Both the position numbers and the translations under genes were made by a program. A stretch of 19,273 nucleotides of DNA from Lachnospiraceae bacterium (GTDB taxonomy: Bacteria; Bacillota_A; Clostridia; Lachnospirales; Lachnospiraceae): NCBI GenBank assembly GCA_003446335.1, contig DMAZ01000095.1:1-19273 (forward strand), given 5' to 3'. Below the pieces are notes generated by a model. That model did not search any database, was not told the DNA's origin, and saw only the letters and a program-made list of their open reading frames with translations. This document shows, one piece after another, positions 1-8,298 of the stretch. The first letter of the stretch is position 1; every line of letters begins with the position of its first letter.

Positions 1-52
1 ATAATGCTTAATGCGACAGCCCCGTATCTTTTTATGCAGAGGGATTATATTT

Positions 53-679
53 TTATCTTCCTGTGGTCAGAGTCAGAAGATCCGTCGGTTTTTCGATCAT
101 CGCGTCATATTCATCGACCGAACCGAATCCGTATGAGGCAAATACGAAGGGCACACCGGCCTCCCTTGATGCGGACAGGTCGCCGGCCGTATCACCGACA
201 TAGACCGGTTCTTTCAAATGATGCTTCTCTACTATAGCGCGAATGTTTTCTGCTTTGGCATAGCCTGTATCATCCGGACACAGATGATCCGTGATATAAG
301 GGGTCAGGTCTGTCGTCTCAAGGAGGACTTCAATATACCCGCCCTGACAGTTGCTCACGATAAAGAGAGGCATACGATCTGACAGTGCTTTGATCGTTTC
401 GAATACCCCATCATAAAGACCGGGACGATGGGTGAGAAGCCATTCATTCTCCAGAGTGCAGGCTTTTCGTATAATGGCAACGGCCTCTTCGGCGGGCAGA
501 TCGGGGAAAAGGGAAATACCGATCGCATCCATTGTCTTGCCGAACTCTTTGCGTAATCTCTCGCCTGTGATATGCTCATGGGGAGCATTCATTTCTCCGG
601 CGGTTATTTTCCAGGCATCGGCCACTTTTTCCGTGGAATCCCAGAGAGTGCCGTCTACGTCAAAAATAATTGAATCCAT
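53..679 (-). CDS. HAD family hydrolase, phosphoglycolate-phosphatase-like (HAD-IA)
   Basis: A 208-residue haloacid-dehalogenase-superfamily phosphatase, probably a cytosolic hydrolase of a small phosphorylated metabolite; the substrate cannot be read from sequence. Motif I is DVDGT at residues 7-11, with D7 the expected nucleophile and D9 the general acid/base. Motif II is the serine in IVSN (S109). K142 is the likely motif III lysine and GDTAGD (162-167) is motif IV. The stretch between motifs I and II fits a helical cap. The ATG at 677-679 follows GAGG on the minus strand at good spacing. The gene is divergent from mutY, and its own promoter appears to lie inside the first codons of mutY. 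Length and motif set match phosphoglycolate phosphatase/PGMB-type members, but gph should not be assumed. Confidence 0.9.
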   Translation of the reverse strand: MDSIIFDVDGTLWDSTEKVADAWKITAGEMNAPHEHITGERLRKEFGKTMDAIGISLFPDLPAEEAVAIIRKACTLENEWLLTHRPGLYDGVFETIKALSDRMPLFIVSNCQGGYIEVLLETTDLTPYITDHLCPDDTGYAKAENIRAIVEKHHLKEPVYVGDTAGDLSASREAGVPFVFASYGFGSVDEYDAMIEKPTDLLTLTTGR

Positions 680-736
680 AATAACCTCGTTTTTTAAGCG
701 TTTAAATGTCGTTCCTGTATAAAATGGAGTATATCA

Positions 737-1837
<1,101 letters not shown>

Positions 1838-1840
1838 GGT

Positions 1841-2860
1841 ATGAAATTACTTTCGATTGCTGTCCCCAGCTATAATTCGGAAGCGTATATGAGAAAAACA
1901 ATCGATCATCTGGTCGTGGGCGGAGAGGAAGTGGAAGTCCTGGTCATCGATGACGGATCCAAGGACAACACTCTGAAAGTGGCACAGGAATATGAAGAAA
2001 AGTATCCCGGCATTGTGAGAGCGATCCATCAGAAAAATAAGGGACATGGCGGAGCTGTCAATACAGGGATGCGGGAAGCGACGGGCGAGTATTTTAAAGT
2101 ATGTGACAGTGACGATTATTTTGAATTTGATGCATTCATGAGTCTTCTGACGGTCATCAGAGAAAGCATCGCAAATGCAAATGAACCGGACGTGATCATC
2201 ACCAACTATGTCTATGACAAGCAGGGGGCAAAACATAAGAAGGTCATGGATTATACCGGGCGTTTCCCCGAGAACACAGTCTTCACCTGGAATGATATTA
2301 AAAGACCGCTCAAGATGTCCCAGTATGTGCTCATGCACAGCCTGACATACAGACTGCAGCTTCTGCGGGAGAATAAAACGACCCTTCCGGAACACTGTTT
2401 CTATGTTGATAATCTGATGGCATTTCAACCTCTTATCCATGCGAAGACACTTTATTATCTGAACGTGGATCTCTATATGTATTATATTGGCAGGCAGGAT
2501 CAGAGCGTTAATGAGAAGGTCATGCTCGGCCGTCTGGATCAGCAGCTCAAAGTGACAAAGCTGATGATTGACGAGTATCAGCCTCATCTGGTCGTGGAAA
2601 AGAGCCATATGAATTATCTTGTTCACTATATGGGGATCATGATGACCGTATCGTCCATTCTTCTTATGAGGAAGGGGACGAAGGAAGCTCTGCGTGACCG
2701 TAATGAACTATGGAAGTATCTTCTCAAAAAGGATAAGAAACTCTACCTCAGGCTCCGCAGTAATGTTCTCGGAATGTTCATGAATGTCCATACGCTTCCG
2801 GGAAGGACGATGGCTGTGGGCGGCTACCATCTTGTGCAGCGGATATTCGGCTTTAACTAA
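1841..2860 (+). CDS. Family 2 glycosyltransferase (GT-A fold)
   Basis: A 339-residue inverting glycosyltransferase of the GT2 type, expected to move a sugar from a nucleotide-sugar to a surface polymer, lipid or protein. Donor and acceptor are unknown. The N-terminal GT-A domain begins with a typical beta strand (LSIAVPSYN) and has VIDDGS (35-40) for nucleotide binding. NKGHGGAVNTG (66-76) is the usual helix after it, and the metal-binding DxD-like motif is DSDD (89-92). No clear multi-pass membrane segment is visible; one moderately hydrophobic helix near 262-280 could be peripheral. The start follows GGAGG at 1828-1832, inside the end of mutY, with an eight-base gap. This suggests translational coupling to mutY, although the functions are unrelated. 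Confidence 0.88.
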   Translation: MKLLSIAVPSYNSEAYMRKTIDHLVVGGEEVEVLVIDDGSKDNTLKVAQEYEEKYPGIVRAIHQKNKGHGGAVNTGMREATGEYFKVCDSDDYFEFDAFMSLLTVIRESIANANEPDVIITNYVYDKQGAKHKKVMDYTGRFPENTVFTWNDIKRPLKMSQYVLMHSLTYRLQLLRENKTTLPEHCFYVDNLMAFQPLIHAKTLYYLNVDLYMYYIGRQDQSVNEKVMLGRLDQQLKVTKLMIDEYQPHLVVEKSHMNYLVHYMGIMMTVSSILLMRKGTKEALRDRNELWKYLLKKDKKLYLRLRSNVLGMFMNVHTLPGRTMAVGGYHLVQRIFGFN

Positions 2861-2910
2861 AAGAAGGACGGGGCCGAAGCGGCAGATAACTGATATTGAT
2901 TGAAACTGAG

Positions 2911-2955
2911 AGAAAAGCCCCGGGCAATCATCCTGTGATTACCCGGAGCTTTTCT
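2911..2955. terminator. Bidirectional terminator hairpin between convergent genes
   Basis: Twenty-base arms at 2911-2930 and 2936-2955 pair around a five-base loop. On the minus-strand RNA the arms pair fully, with two G-U pairs. On the plus strand those two positions are C/A mismatches. AGAAAAGC...GCTTTTCT at the base supplies a T-rich end in both directions. The stem includes the last codons and the stop of the minus-strand lipid kinase gene, so it seems tuned mainly to that gene while also ending the glycosyltransferase transcript. Confidence 0.8.
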
Positions 2956-3842
2956 GTCTCAAGTCCTATATGAAGGGTATCGTGCATGCCTCCGGATTCT
3001 CCGTCCAGATGAACTGCGCATGTACGGCCTGCTGTTATTTTTACATCGGTGCATTTGATAAAGTGAAGCCCTTTCAGGTGAATGTGTTTTCCGAAGAAGG
3101 CCATGGGGAGGAAACAGCAGATCTTGCTTTTTGTGACATCACCCACCACGATAAGATTGAGAAGTCCATCGTTCGGCTTTGCATCCGGTATCATCTTCAC
3201 ACCGCCACCCTCATATTTTTGATTCATGACAGCGGCAAAATAGGCTCTGGGAATCTCAAAATGTCTGTTTCCGTCTGCTTCTATAGTCATGGCACATGGC
3301 TCATAGAGTATGATCTGCTTCAGGCATATTGCCGCATAGGTCAGATTACCGAGATTTATGGAATTCAGAAAATCTTTGATGGGAGAATTGAGAGCTTCAT
3401 GACAGATCGCAGCATCAAAGCCGATACCGCTGCTGACCCCGAAGCGTTCGCCCGGTCTGTCTTTCAGAACGCCCAGATCCATTCTCGTATAGCGTTTGGG
3501 TGCGAGGACAGCACGGATCGCACGGTCCGGATCAGAGCTGATATGCATTCCTCTGGCAAAATCATTACCGGATCCGCTGGGGATGACACCGAACGTGATA
3601 GTACTGAGGTTCGTCAGGCCGCAAAGGATATCGTGTATTGTTCCGTCCCCGCCGATGGCTATGACAGTCGCTTCGGGATCCGTCATGGTGACAGTGCGCG
3701 CGATTTCTTTTCCATGTCCGGGAAATCTGGTGGCAAATACCTTATAGTCAATCCCCTGCGCGTTCAGCTTTTCAGAGAGACGGCTCCAAACGCTCCGGCT
3801 TCCGAAAGATTGTGAGCTTGGATTGAGAATAAAGTAATACAT
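2928..3842 (-). CDS. Diacylglycerol kinase family lipid kinase (YegS/DgkB type)
   Basis: A 304-residue lipid/diacylglycerol kinase catalytic-domain protein that phosphorylates a membrane lipid such as diacylglycerol using ATP. The N-terminal domain opens with YYFILNPSS (2-10). The nucleotide-binding GGDGT is at 64-68 and SGSGNDFARG at 89-98. The C-terminal beta-sandwich region ends in the usual HLDGE-type segment. A longer reading frame from 3962 exists, but I choose the ATG at 3840-3842. It is preceded by AAAGGAGG with eight-base spacing, the extra 40 residues have no family similarity that I can see, and the predicted promoter lies inside the extension. The product could be DgkB (phospholipid recycling) or a YegS-like kinase; motifs do not separate these. 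Confidence 0.92.
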   Translation of the reverse strand: MYYFILNPSSQSFGSRSVWSRLSEKLNAQGIDYKVFATRFPGHGKEIARTVTMTDPEATVIAIGGDGTIHDILCGLTNLSTITFGVIPSGSGNDFARGMHISSDPDRAIRAVLAPKRYTRMDLGVLKDRPGERFGVSSGIGFDAAICHEALNSPIKDFLNSINLGNLTYAAICLKQIILYEPCAMTIEADGNRHFEIPRAYFAAVMNQKYEGGGVKMIPDAKPNDGLLNLIVVGDVTKSKICCFLPMAFFGKHIHLKGLHFIKCTDVKITAGRTCAVHLDGESGGMHDTLHIGLETEKLRVITG

Positions 3843-3888
3843 AGGTGATTCCTCCTTTATGGCCGAATGTAACTTTCTGTCTGAATAG

Positions 3889-3917
3889 AGTTTACTCCAG
3901 TGTGCGCGTCTTTGCAA
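3889..3917 (-). promoter_or_regulatory. Predicted promoter for the lipid kinase gene
   Basis: On the minus strand, TTGCAA (3912-3917) and TAAACT (3889-3894) are separated by exactly 17 bases, each matching consensus at 4 of 6. A start near 3882 would give a leader of about 40 bases carrying the AAAGGAGG site. It lies back to back with the scfA promoter. Confidence 0.5.
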
Positions 3918-4025
3918 GAATACGTAAGGGATGACGGGACCCCGTAAAAGATAAAAAATCAAGGGTTCTTAAAAGATATTAAAAGATAATGGAAGAAAAG
4001 CTTAAAAGCTGAAGAAATATGTTAC

Positions 4026-4054
4026 TTGTATGAGTGAAATCAATATGCTATACT
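4026..4054 (+). promoter_or_regulatory. Strong predicted sigma-A promoter for scfA
   Basis: TTGTAT (4026-4031), a 17-base spacer and TATACT (4049-4054), with TG at 4046-4047 making an extended -10. Transcription would start near 4061, only about 26 bases before the scfA ATG, leaving a short leader that is mostly ribosome binding site. It is one of the two best promoter matches in the window. Confidence 0.7.
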
Positions 4055-4086
4055 GGTTACATTATTTAAAAGGAGGATTCTCATCC

Positions 4087-4227
4087 ATGAAGCATGTCAA
4101 GAGTCTTAACACAAAGAACCTTCAGAATACGGTGAAGAAGGGTGGCTGCGGAGAGTGCCAGACATCCTGCCAGTCTGCATGCAAGACAAGCTGCACAGTT
4201 GGTAATCAGAGCTGCGAGCACAAGTAA
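4087..4227 (+). CDS. scfA: Six-cysteine SCIFF peptide precursor (ranthipeptide)
   Basis: A 46-residue RiPP precursor of the SCIFF family (six cysteines in forty-five residues). The leader (about 1-20) has the family motif SLNTKNLQ. The core has cysteines at 21, 24, 28, 32, 36 and 43, in CGEC, TSC, SAC, TSC and QSC contexts, interleaved with Thr/Ser acceptors. The neighbouring maturase is expected to link a Cys sulfur to a Thr side chain. In the Clostridium thermocellum homologue CteA the reported pair is, as I recall, Cys32-Thr37, and both residues occur here at the same numbers. I chose the ATG at 4087, ten bases after AAAGGAGG. An upstream in-frame ATG at 4030 lies within the promoter. No protease or dedicated exporter is visible. 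The mature function is unknown; a signalling role has been proposed in some clostridia. Confidence 0.95.
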   Translation: MKHVKSLNTKNLQNTVKKGGCGECQTSCQSACKTSCTVGNQSCEHK

Positions 4228-4274
4228 AGAGCGCCTTGGCACATTTGCCTGATTTCTTCGAATAGAGTTAAGTC

Positions 4275-4302
4275 AGAGGTCTGTTAACAGCAGACCTCTT
4301 TT
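4275..4302 (+). terminator. Leaky terminator or attenuator between scfA and scfB
   Basis: A nine-base-pair perfect stem (4275-4283 with 4291-4299) and a seven-base loop are followed by a short T run (TTTT, 4299-4302). No separate good promoter is seen before scfB. Partial termination here would leave more scfA than scfB transcript. It could instead be a 3'-end stabilising hairpin for scfA mRNA. Confidence 0.6.
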
Positions 4303-4341
4303 AGTGTGAGTACTTAAAAAATCAGAAAGGTAATTATATAA

Positions 4342-5754
4342 ATGCAGATTCACCGATACAAAAGTAACGGTTTCAACATCATTCTGGATGTTCCGAGCAG
4401 TTCGGTCCACGTAGCCGATGACCTGTTTTATGATGCGGTAGGTATTCTGGATGAAACGGGAAATGCTGAAGAGACCAGAAAGCAGCTGCTTGATGGCGCG
4501 GCAGGCGGGGCTTATGAACTGGAGGACGCCGAACTGGAGATCAGCGAAGCGCTTCAGGAAATTGAAGAGCTGAAAAAACAGGGAGCACTGTTTACGGCGG
4601 AACCCTATGCTCCGGCTATTGAGGAATTTGTTAAGCGGCCGACAGTCGTAAAAGCTTTGTGTCTTCACGTTGCCCATGACTGCAACCTTGCCTGTAGGTA
4701 TTGTTTTGCTGAGGAGGGGGAATATCATGGGAGACGTGCCCTGATGTCTCTTGAGACCGGAAAGAAGGCTCTGGATTTCCTTGTAAGGAATTCAGGTCTG
4801 CGTAAAAATCTGGAAGTGGATTTTTTCGGCGGCGAACCGCTCATGAACTGGGAAGTCGTTAAGGAGCTGGTCGCCTATGGGCACGAGCTGGAAGAAAAGG
4901 CCAGAGACACATTTGCGCCTAAACATTTCAGATTTACTCTGACGACGAACGGCGTGCTGCTCAATGATGAAATCATGGAGTTCTGCAACAGGGAGATGCA
5001 CAATGTCGTGCTTTCAATCGATGGAAGAAAAGAAGTCCATGACCGCATGCGGCCGTTTCGTAAGGGAAAGGGAAGTTATGATCTGATACTGCCGAAGATA
5101 TTGGAATTTGCCCGGCAGCGCAGAGAACTGGGACTTTCCTACTATGTGCGGGGAACCTACACGCACTGGAATCTCGACTTCGCACAGGACGTTCTGCATC
5201 TGGCCGATCTGGGGTTCGATCAGATATCCGTTGAGCCGGTCGTTGCCCCTCCGACTGAAGATTACGCGATCCGACCGGAAGACGTTCCCTTCCTCTGCGA
5301 ACAGTATGACTTCCTTGCACGGGAAATGATTAAGCGTAAAAAAGAAGGTAAAGCTTTTAATTTCTTTCATTTTATGATAGATTTAACGGGTGGTCCCTGC
5401 GTCTATAAAAGATTGTCCGGATGCGGTTCCGGAACGGAGTACCTTGCCGTCACTCCGTGGGGCGATTTTTATCCGTGTCATCAGTTCGTCGGGAATGAGC
5501 AGTTCCTGCTGGGGAACACGGATACCGGCATTGTCAGGAAAGATATTGTTGACGAATTCAAGAAGGTGAATGTTTATTCCAAGGAAGAGTGCAGCAGCTG
5601 TTTCGCGAGATTTTACTGCAGCGGAGGGTGTGCCGCCAATTCCTTTAACTTTACCGGCGGAATCAACGATGTCTATGAAATCGGATGCCGGCTTCAGCGT
5701 AAGCGTGTGGAATGCAGTATTATGCTGAAAGCTGCGGAAGCAGCAGAAGAGTAA
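4342..5754 (+). CDS. scfB: Radical SAM/SPASM SCIFF peptide maturase
   Basis: A 470-residue radical SAM enzyme that installs the thioether cross-link in the SCIFF peptide. The N-terminal region (about 1-95) fits a RiPP recognition element that binds the precursor leader. The SAM-cluster motif CNLACRYC has C114, C118 and C121, followed by GGEP (163-166). The C-terminal SPASM part has cysteines at 353, 361, 379, 417, 420, 426, 430 and 449, enough for two auxiliary [4Fe-4S] clusters; C458 follows. The length matches CteB-like maturases. The ribosome binding site is weak (AAAGG, eleven bases before the ATG), unlike that of scfA. The neighbouring SCIFF precursor makes the assignment secure. The enzyme needs strictly reducing, anaerobic cytosol. 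Confidence 0.95.
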   Translation: MQIHRYKSNGFNIILDVPSSSVHVADDLFYDAVGILDETGNAEETRKQLLDGAAGGAYELEDAELEISEALQEIEELKKQGALFTAEPYAPAIEEFVKRPTVVKALCLHVAHDCNLACRYCFAEEGEYHGRRALMSLETGKKALDFLVRNSGLRKNLEVDFFGGEPLMNWEVVKELVAYGHELEEKARDTFAPKHFRFTLTTNGVLLNDEIMEFCNREMHNVVLSIDGRKEVHDRMRPFRKGKGSYDLILPKILEFARQRRELGLSYYVRGTYTHWNLDFAQDVLHLADLGFDQISVEPVVAPPTEDYAIRPEDVPFLCEQYDFLAREMIKRKKEGKAFNFFHFMIDLTGGPCVYKRLSGCGSGTEYLAVTPWGDFYPCHQFVGNEQFLLGNTDTGIVRKDIVDEFKKVNVYSKEECSSCFARFYCSGGCAANSFNFTGGINDVYEIGCRLQRKRVECSIMLKAAEAAEE

Positions 5755-5774
5755 ACTTAAAGAGGTAGAGTAGC

Positions 5775-8132
5775 ATGAAAAAAAGAACAAGCGTAATTGT
5801 GCTCATTCTCGCAGTCATCTTTACGATCGTGACCGGCTACACGGCTCTCGTCGGATGGGGTGAGAATGGCAGAGGGTCGATGAAGAATATCCACACCGGC
5901 CTTGATCTTTCCGGCGGTGTATCCATTACTTATGAAGCTGATCAGGCTGCACCTTCTGCAGAAGATATGAACGACACGATTGCCAAGCTGCAGAAGCGTG
6001 TTGATGAATACTCGACGGAGGCCAATGTTTATCAGGAAGGTGCCAACAGGATCAGTGTTGAGATCCCGGGCGTGACCAACGCCGATGAGATCCTTGAAGA
6101 TCTCGGAACTCCCGGTTCTCTTTATTTCATCGCCCAGACTGACGCGGACGGAACAGAAAGCTATTCCTATGACAGCTCACAGGGCAGGTATGTCCTGAAT
6201 GATACAATCGAGAACCTGGAAAAAAGAGGTGCCGTAGTATGCTCGGGTTCAGACGTTGCTTCTGCAGAGGGCGGTATTGATTCCAGCGACCAGTCTCAGA
6301 GAAAATATGTCGTATCTCTTTCCTTCACAGATGAGGGAACAAAAAAGTTCGCGGATGCTACGACCAAGGCCTTTGGCAGCGGCGAGACGATCGGTATCTA
6401 TTATGACGGGGAATTTGTTTCTGTCCCGAAGGTCAACGCGGCAATTACCAACGGCAAGGCGGTTATCGAGGGGATGAGCACGATCGAGGAAGCTCAGCAG
6501 CTTGCGTCATTTATCCGCATAGGTGGTCTGAAACTTACATTACAGGAGATTCGTTCAAATGTCGTCGGCGCTCAGCTGGGACAGGAATCTCTTCGCACAT
6601 CTCTGCTCGGTGGTGCGGTAGGTCTCGGAATCGTCTGTATCATCATGATCGCCATTTATCTCTTACCCGGCGCGATTGCAGCATTTGTACTTATTCTGTA
6701 CACGGCAATGATCCTGGTACTGCTGAACGCGTTCGATCTGACGCTCACACTGCCGGGTATCGCAGGTATCATCCTTTCTATCGGTATGGCGGTCGATGCC
6801 AATGTTATTATTTACGCCCGCATCCGTGAGGAAGTGACAGCCGGAACCCCTCTGCTCGCAGCGATCCGCTCCGGTTTCCACAAGGCTATGTCCGCGATCG
6901 TTGACGGAAACGTCACAACACTTATCGCCGCAGCGGTTCTCGGTTATCTGGGATCCGGTACGATCAAAGGCTTCGCTATGACCCTTGCACTCGGCGTTGC
7001 GCTTTCCATGTTCACAGCACTGGTCATCTCGAGACTTATTGTTTATGCTGTATATGGTATCGGTATCCGCAATACCGCACTCTGGGCAAGACCGAAGAAA
7101 GAATCTAATATTGACTTTATCGGCAGAGCTAAGATCAGTTACGCTATCGCAGCTGTCATACTTGTAGTGGGATTCGGGTCTATGGCGATTCACGCAGCTA
7201 AGGGAGAACGTGCCCTCAACTATTCTCTTGAGTTCCTCGGTGGTACAGCTACGACGGTGGATCTCGGAAAGGACTACAGCCTGACGGATCTTGACAATGA
7301 AGTGAAGCCGGTCGTCATGGAAGTGACCGGTGACGCAAATGTCAATATGCAGAAGGTAGTCGGAAGCAATCAGGTCATCATCAAAACAAGAACGTTGGAT
7401 GTACAGGAGCGTATTGAACTGACGGATAAGCTGGAAGAGAATTTTAAAGTTGATTCCGACAGCGTGACCACAGAAAATATCTCGGCTACAGTCGGTCAGG
7501 AAATGAGAAGAGATGCGATTCTTGCAGTCATTATCGCCGTTGTTCTCATGCTTCTCTACATCTTCATTCGATTCAGGGATATTCGATTCGCTACATCAGC
7601 AGTCCTTGCTCTGATTCACGATGTCCTGATCACACTGACAGCATATGCGTTACTCAGAATATCCGTAGGTAATTCCTTCATTGCAGTAATGCTTACGATC
7701 CTGGGTTATTCCATTAACTCTACGATTGTTATCTTTGACCGTATCCGTGAGAAGCTGCCGAGTCTTACAAAGCCCGAGAAGCTCAAAGATCTGGTCAACG
7801 AGGCGGTCAACCAGACACTTACTCGAAGCATTTATACAAATATAACAACACTTGCTTCGATTCTGGTACTGTATATCGTCGGCGTCGCTTCCATCAAGGA
7901 ATTTACCCTTCCGATGATGGTGGGTATTGTTGCAGGTACTTACTCATCCGTATTCCTGACAGGTGTTCTCTGGTTCTACATGAGAACGAAGATCGGTAAG
8001 ACGGCCGAGGAATATAAGGCTGCGGAAGTGAAGGCGGAAAGAGAAATCGTGAAGGCTGAGGCTGAGGCCAGGGGCGAAGGCGTAAGGAGTAAGACGAATC
8101 CGAACGTTATTCGTAAAAAGAAGAAAAAGTAA
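5775..8132 (+). CDS. secDF: Fused protein translocase subunit SecDF
   Basis: A 785-residue membrane protein carrying SecD and SecF in one chain. It uses the proton (or sodium) gradient to help pull secreted proteins through SecYEG. The SecD half has a membrane segment at about 7-27, GLDLSGG (42-48), an extracellular P1 region and a membrane block from about residue 275. That block contains GMAVDANV, in which D341 matches the key aspartate (D340 of T. thermophilus). The SecF half starts near 450 with its own membrane segment and FLGGTATTVDLG, then a second membrane block with GYSINSTIVIFDR. Position 649 is Ser where well-studied SecFs have Asp; the partner arginine (R684) is present. The C-terminus is a basic lysine tail. 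The gene starts 20 bases after scfB, with AGAGG nine bases upstream of the ATG. Confidence 0.94.
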   Translation: MKKRTSVIVLILAVIFTIVTGYTALVGWGENGRGSMKNIHTGLDLSGGVSITYEADQAAPSAEDMNDTIAKLQKRVDEYSTEANVYQEGANRISVEIPGVTNADEILEDLGTPGSLYFIAQTDADGTESYSYDSSQGRYVLNDTIENLEKRGAVVCSGSDVASAEGGIDSSDQSQRKYVVSLSFTDEGTKKFADATTKAFGSGETIGIYYDGEFVSVPKVNAAITNGKAVIEGMSTIEEAQQLASFIRIGGLKLTLQEIRSNVVGAQLGQESLRTSLLGGAVGLGIVCIIMIAIYLLPGAIAAFVLILYTAMILVLLNAFDLTLTLPGIAGIILSIGMAVDANVIIYARIREEVTAGTPLLAAIRSGFHKAMSAIVDGNVTTLIAAAVLGYLGSGTIKGFAMTLALGVALSMFTALVISRLIVYAVYGIGIRNTALWARPKKESNIDFIGRAKISYAIAAVILVVGFGSMAIHAAKGERALNYSLEFLGGTATTVDLGKDYSLTDLDNEVKPVVMEVTGDANVNMQKVVGSNQVIIKTRTLDVQERIELTDKLEENFKVDSDSVTTENISATVGQEMRRDAILAVIIAVVLMLLYIFIRFRDIRFATSAVLALIHDVLITLTAYALLRISVGNSFIAVMLTILGYSINSTIVIFDRIREKLPSLTKPEKLKDLVNEAVNQTLTRSIYTNITTLASILVLYIVGVASIKEFTLPMMVGIVAGTYSSVFLTGVLWFYMRTKIGKTAEEYKAAEVKAEREIVKAEAEARGEGVRSKTNPNVIRKKKKK

Positions 8133-8165
8133 AGGAATGTCCCTCTAATAGGGATTTGGACTCGG

Positions 8166-8231
8166 GAAGGTCGATTTATATCCTCGGGAAGCTGCTTCGT
8201 CATGCTTCCTTCCGGATATAAATCGGCCTTC
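8166..8231. repeat. Large nested hairpin between secDF and recJ
   Basis: Arms of 18 bases (8166-8183 and 8214-8231) pair with one G-U on the plus strand. Inside them a second stem GGAAGC/GCTTCC (8187-8192 with 8204-8209) closes an 11-base loop. The nonamer CTCGGGAAG occurs twice, at 8161-8169 and 8183-8191. No T run follows, so it is not a classical intrinsic terminator. It may be an mRNA processing or stability element, or an interspersed palindromic repeat. Two small hairpins flank it, at 8140-8154 and 8259-8277. Confidence 0.7.
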
Positions 8232-8298
8232 TTACGGATAAGGAGATGATTCCGGGACAGGATAAAAAAGTTATCCTCAGGAAAAAGGCGGTTCGTTT

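Noticed and set aside
1847..2626. Long antisense ORF across the glycosyltransferase gene (259 codons)
   Set aside because: It is the shadow of a well-supported GT2 gene, with no ribosome site or recognisable domain.
2970..3815. Long plus-strand ORF opposite the lipid kinase (281 codons)
   Set aside because: The minus-strand frame has clear GGDGT and SGSGNDFARG kinase motifs; the plus-strand product shows no domain and no start signal.
3843..3962. Longer N-terminus for the lipid kinase (344 residues)
   Set aside because: The extension contains the predicted promoter and lacks family similarity; a strong AAAGGAGG marks 3842 as the start.
4030..4086. Upstream in-frame start that would lengthen the SCIFF precursor to 65 residues
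   Set aside because: The extension overlaps the predicted -35/-10, the AAAGGAGG site points to the ATG at 4087, and SCIFF peptides are about 46 residues.
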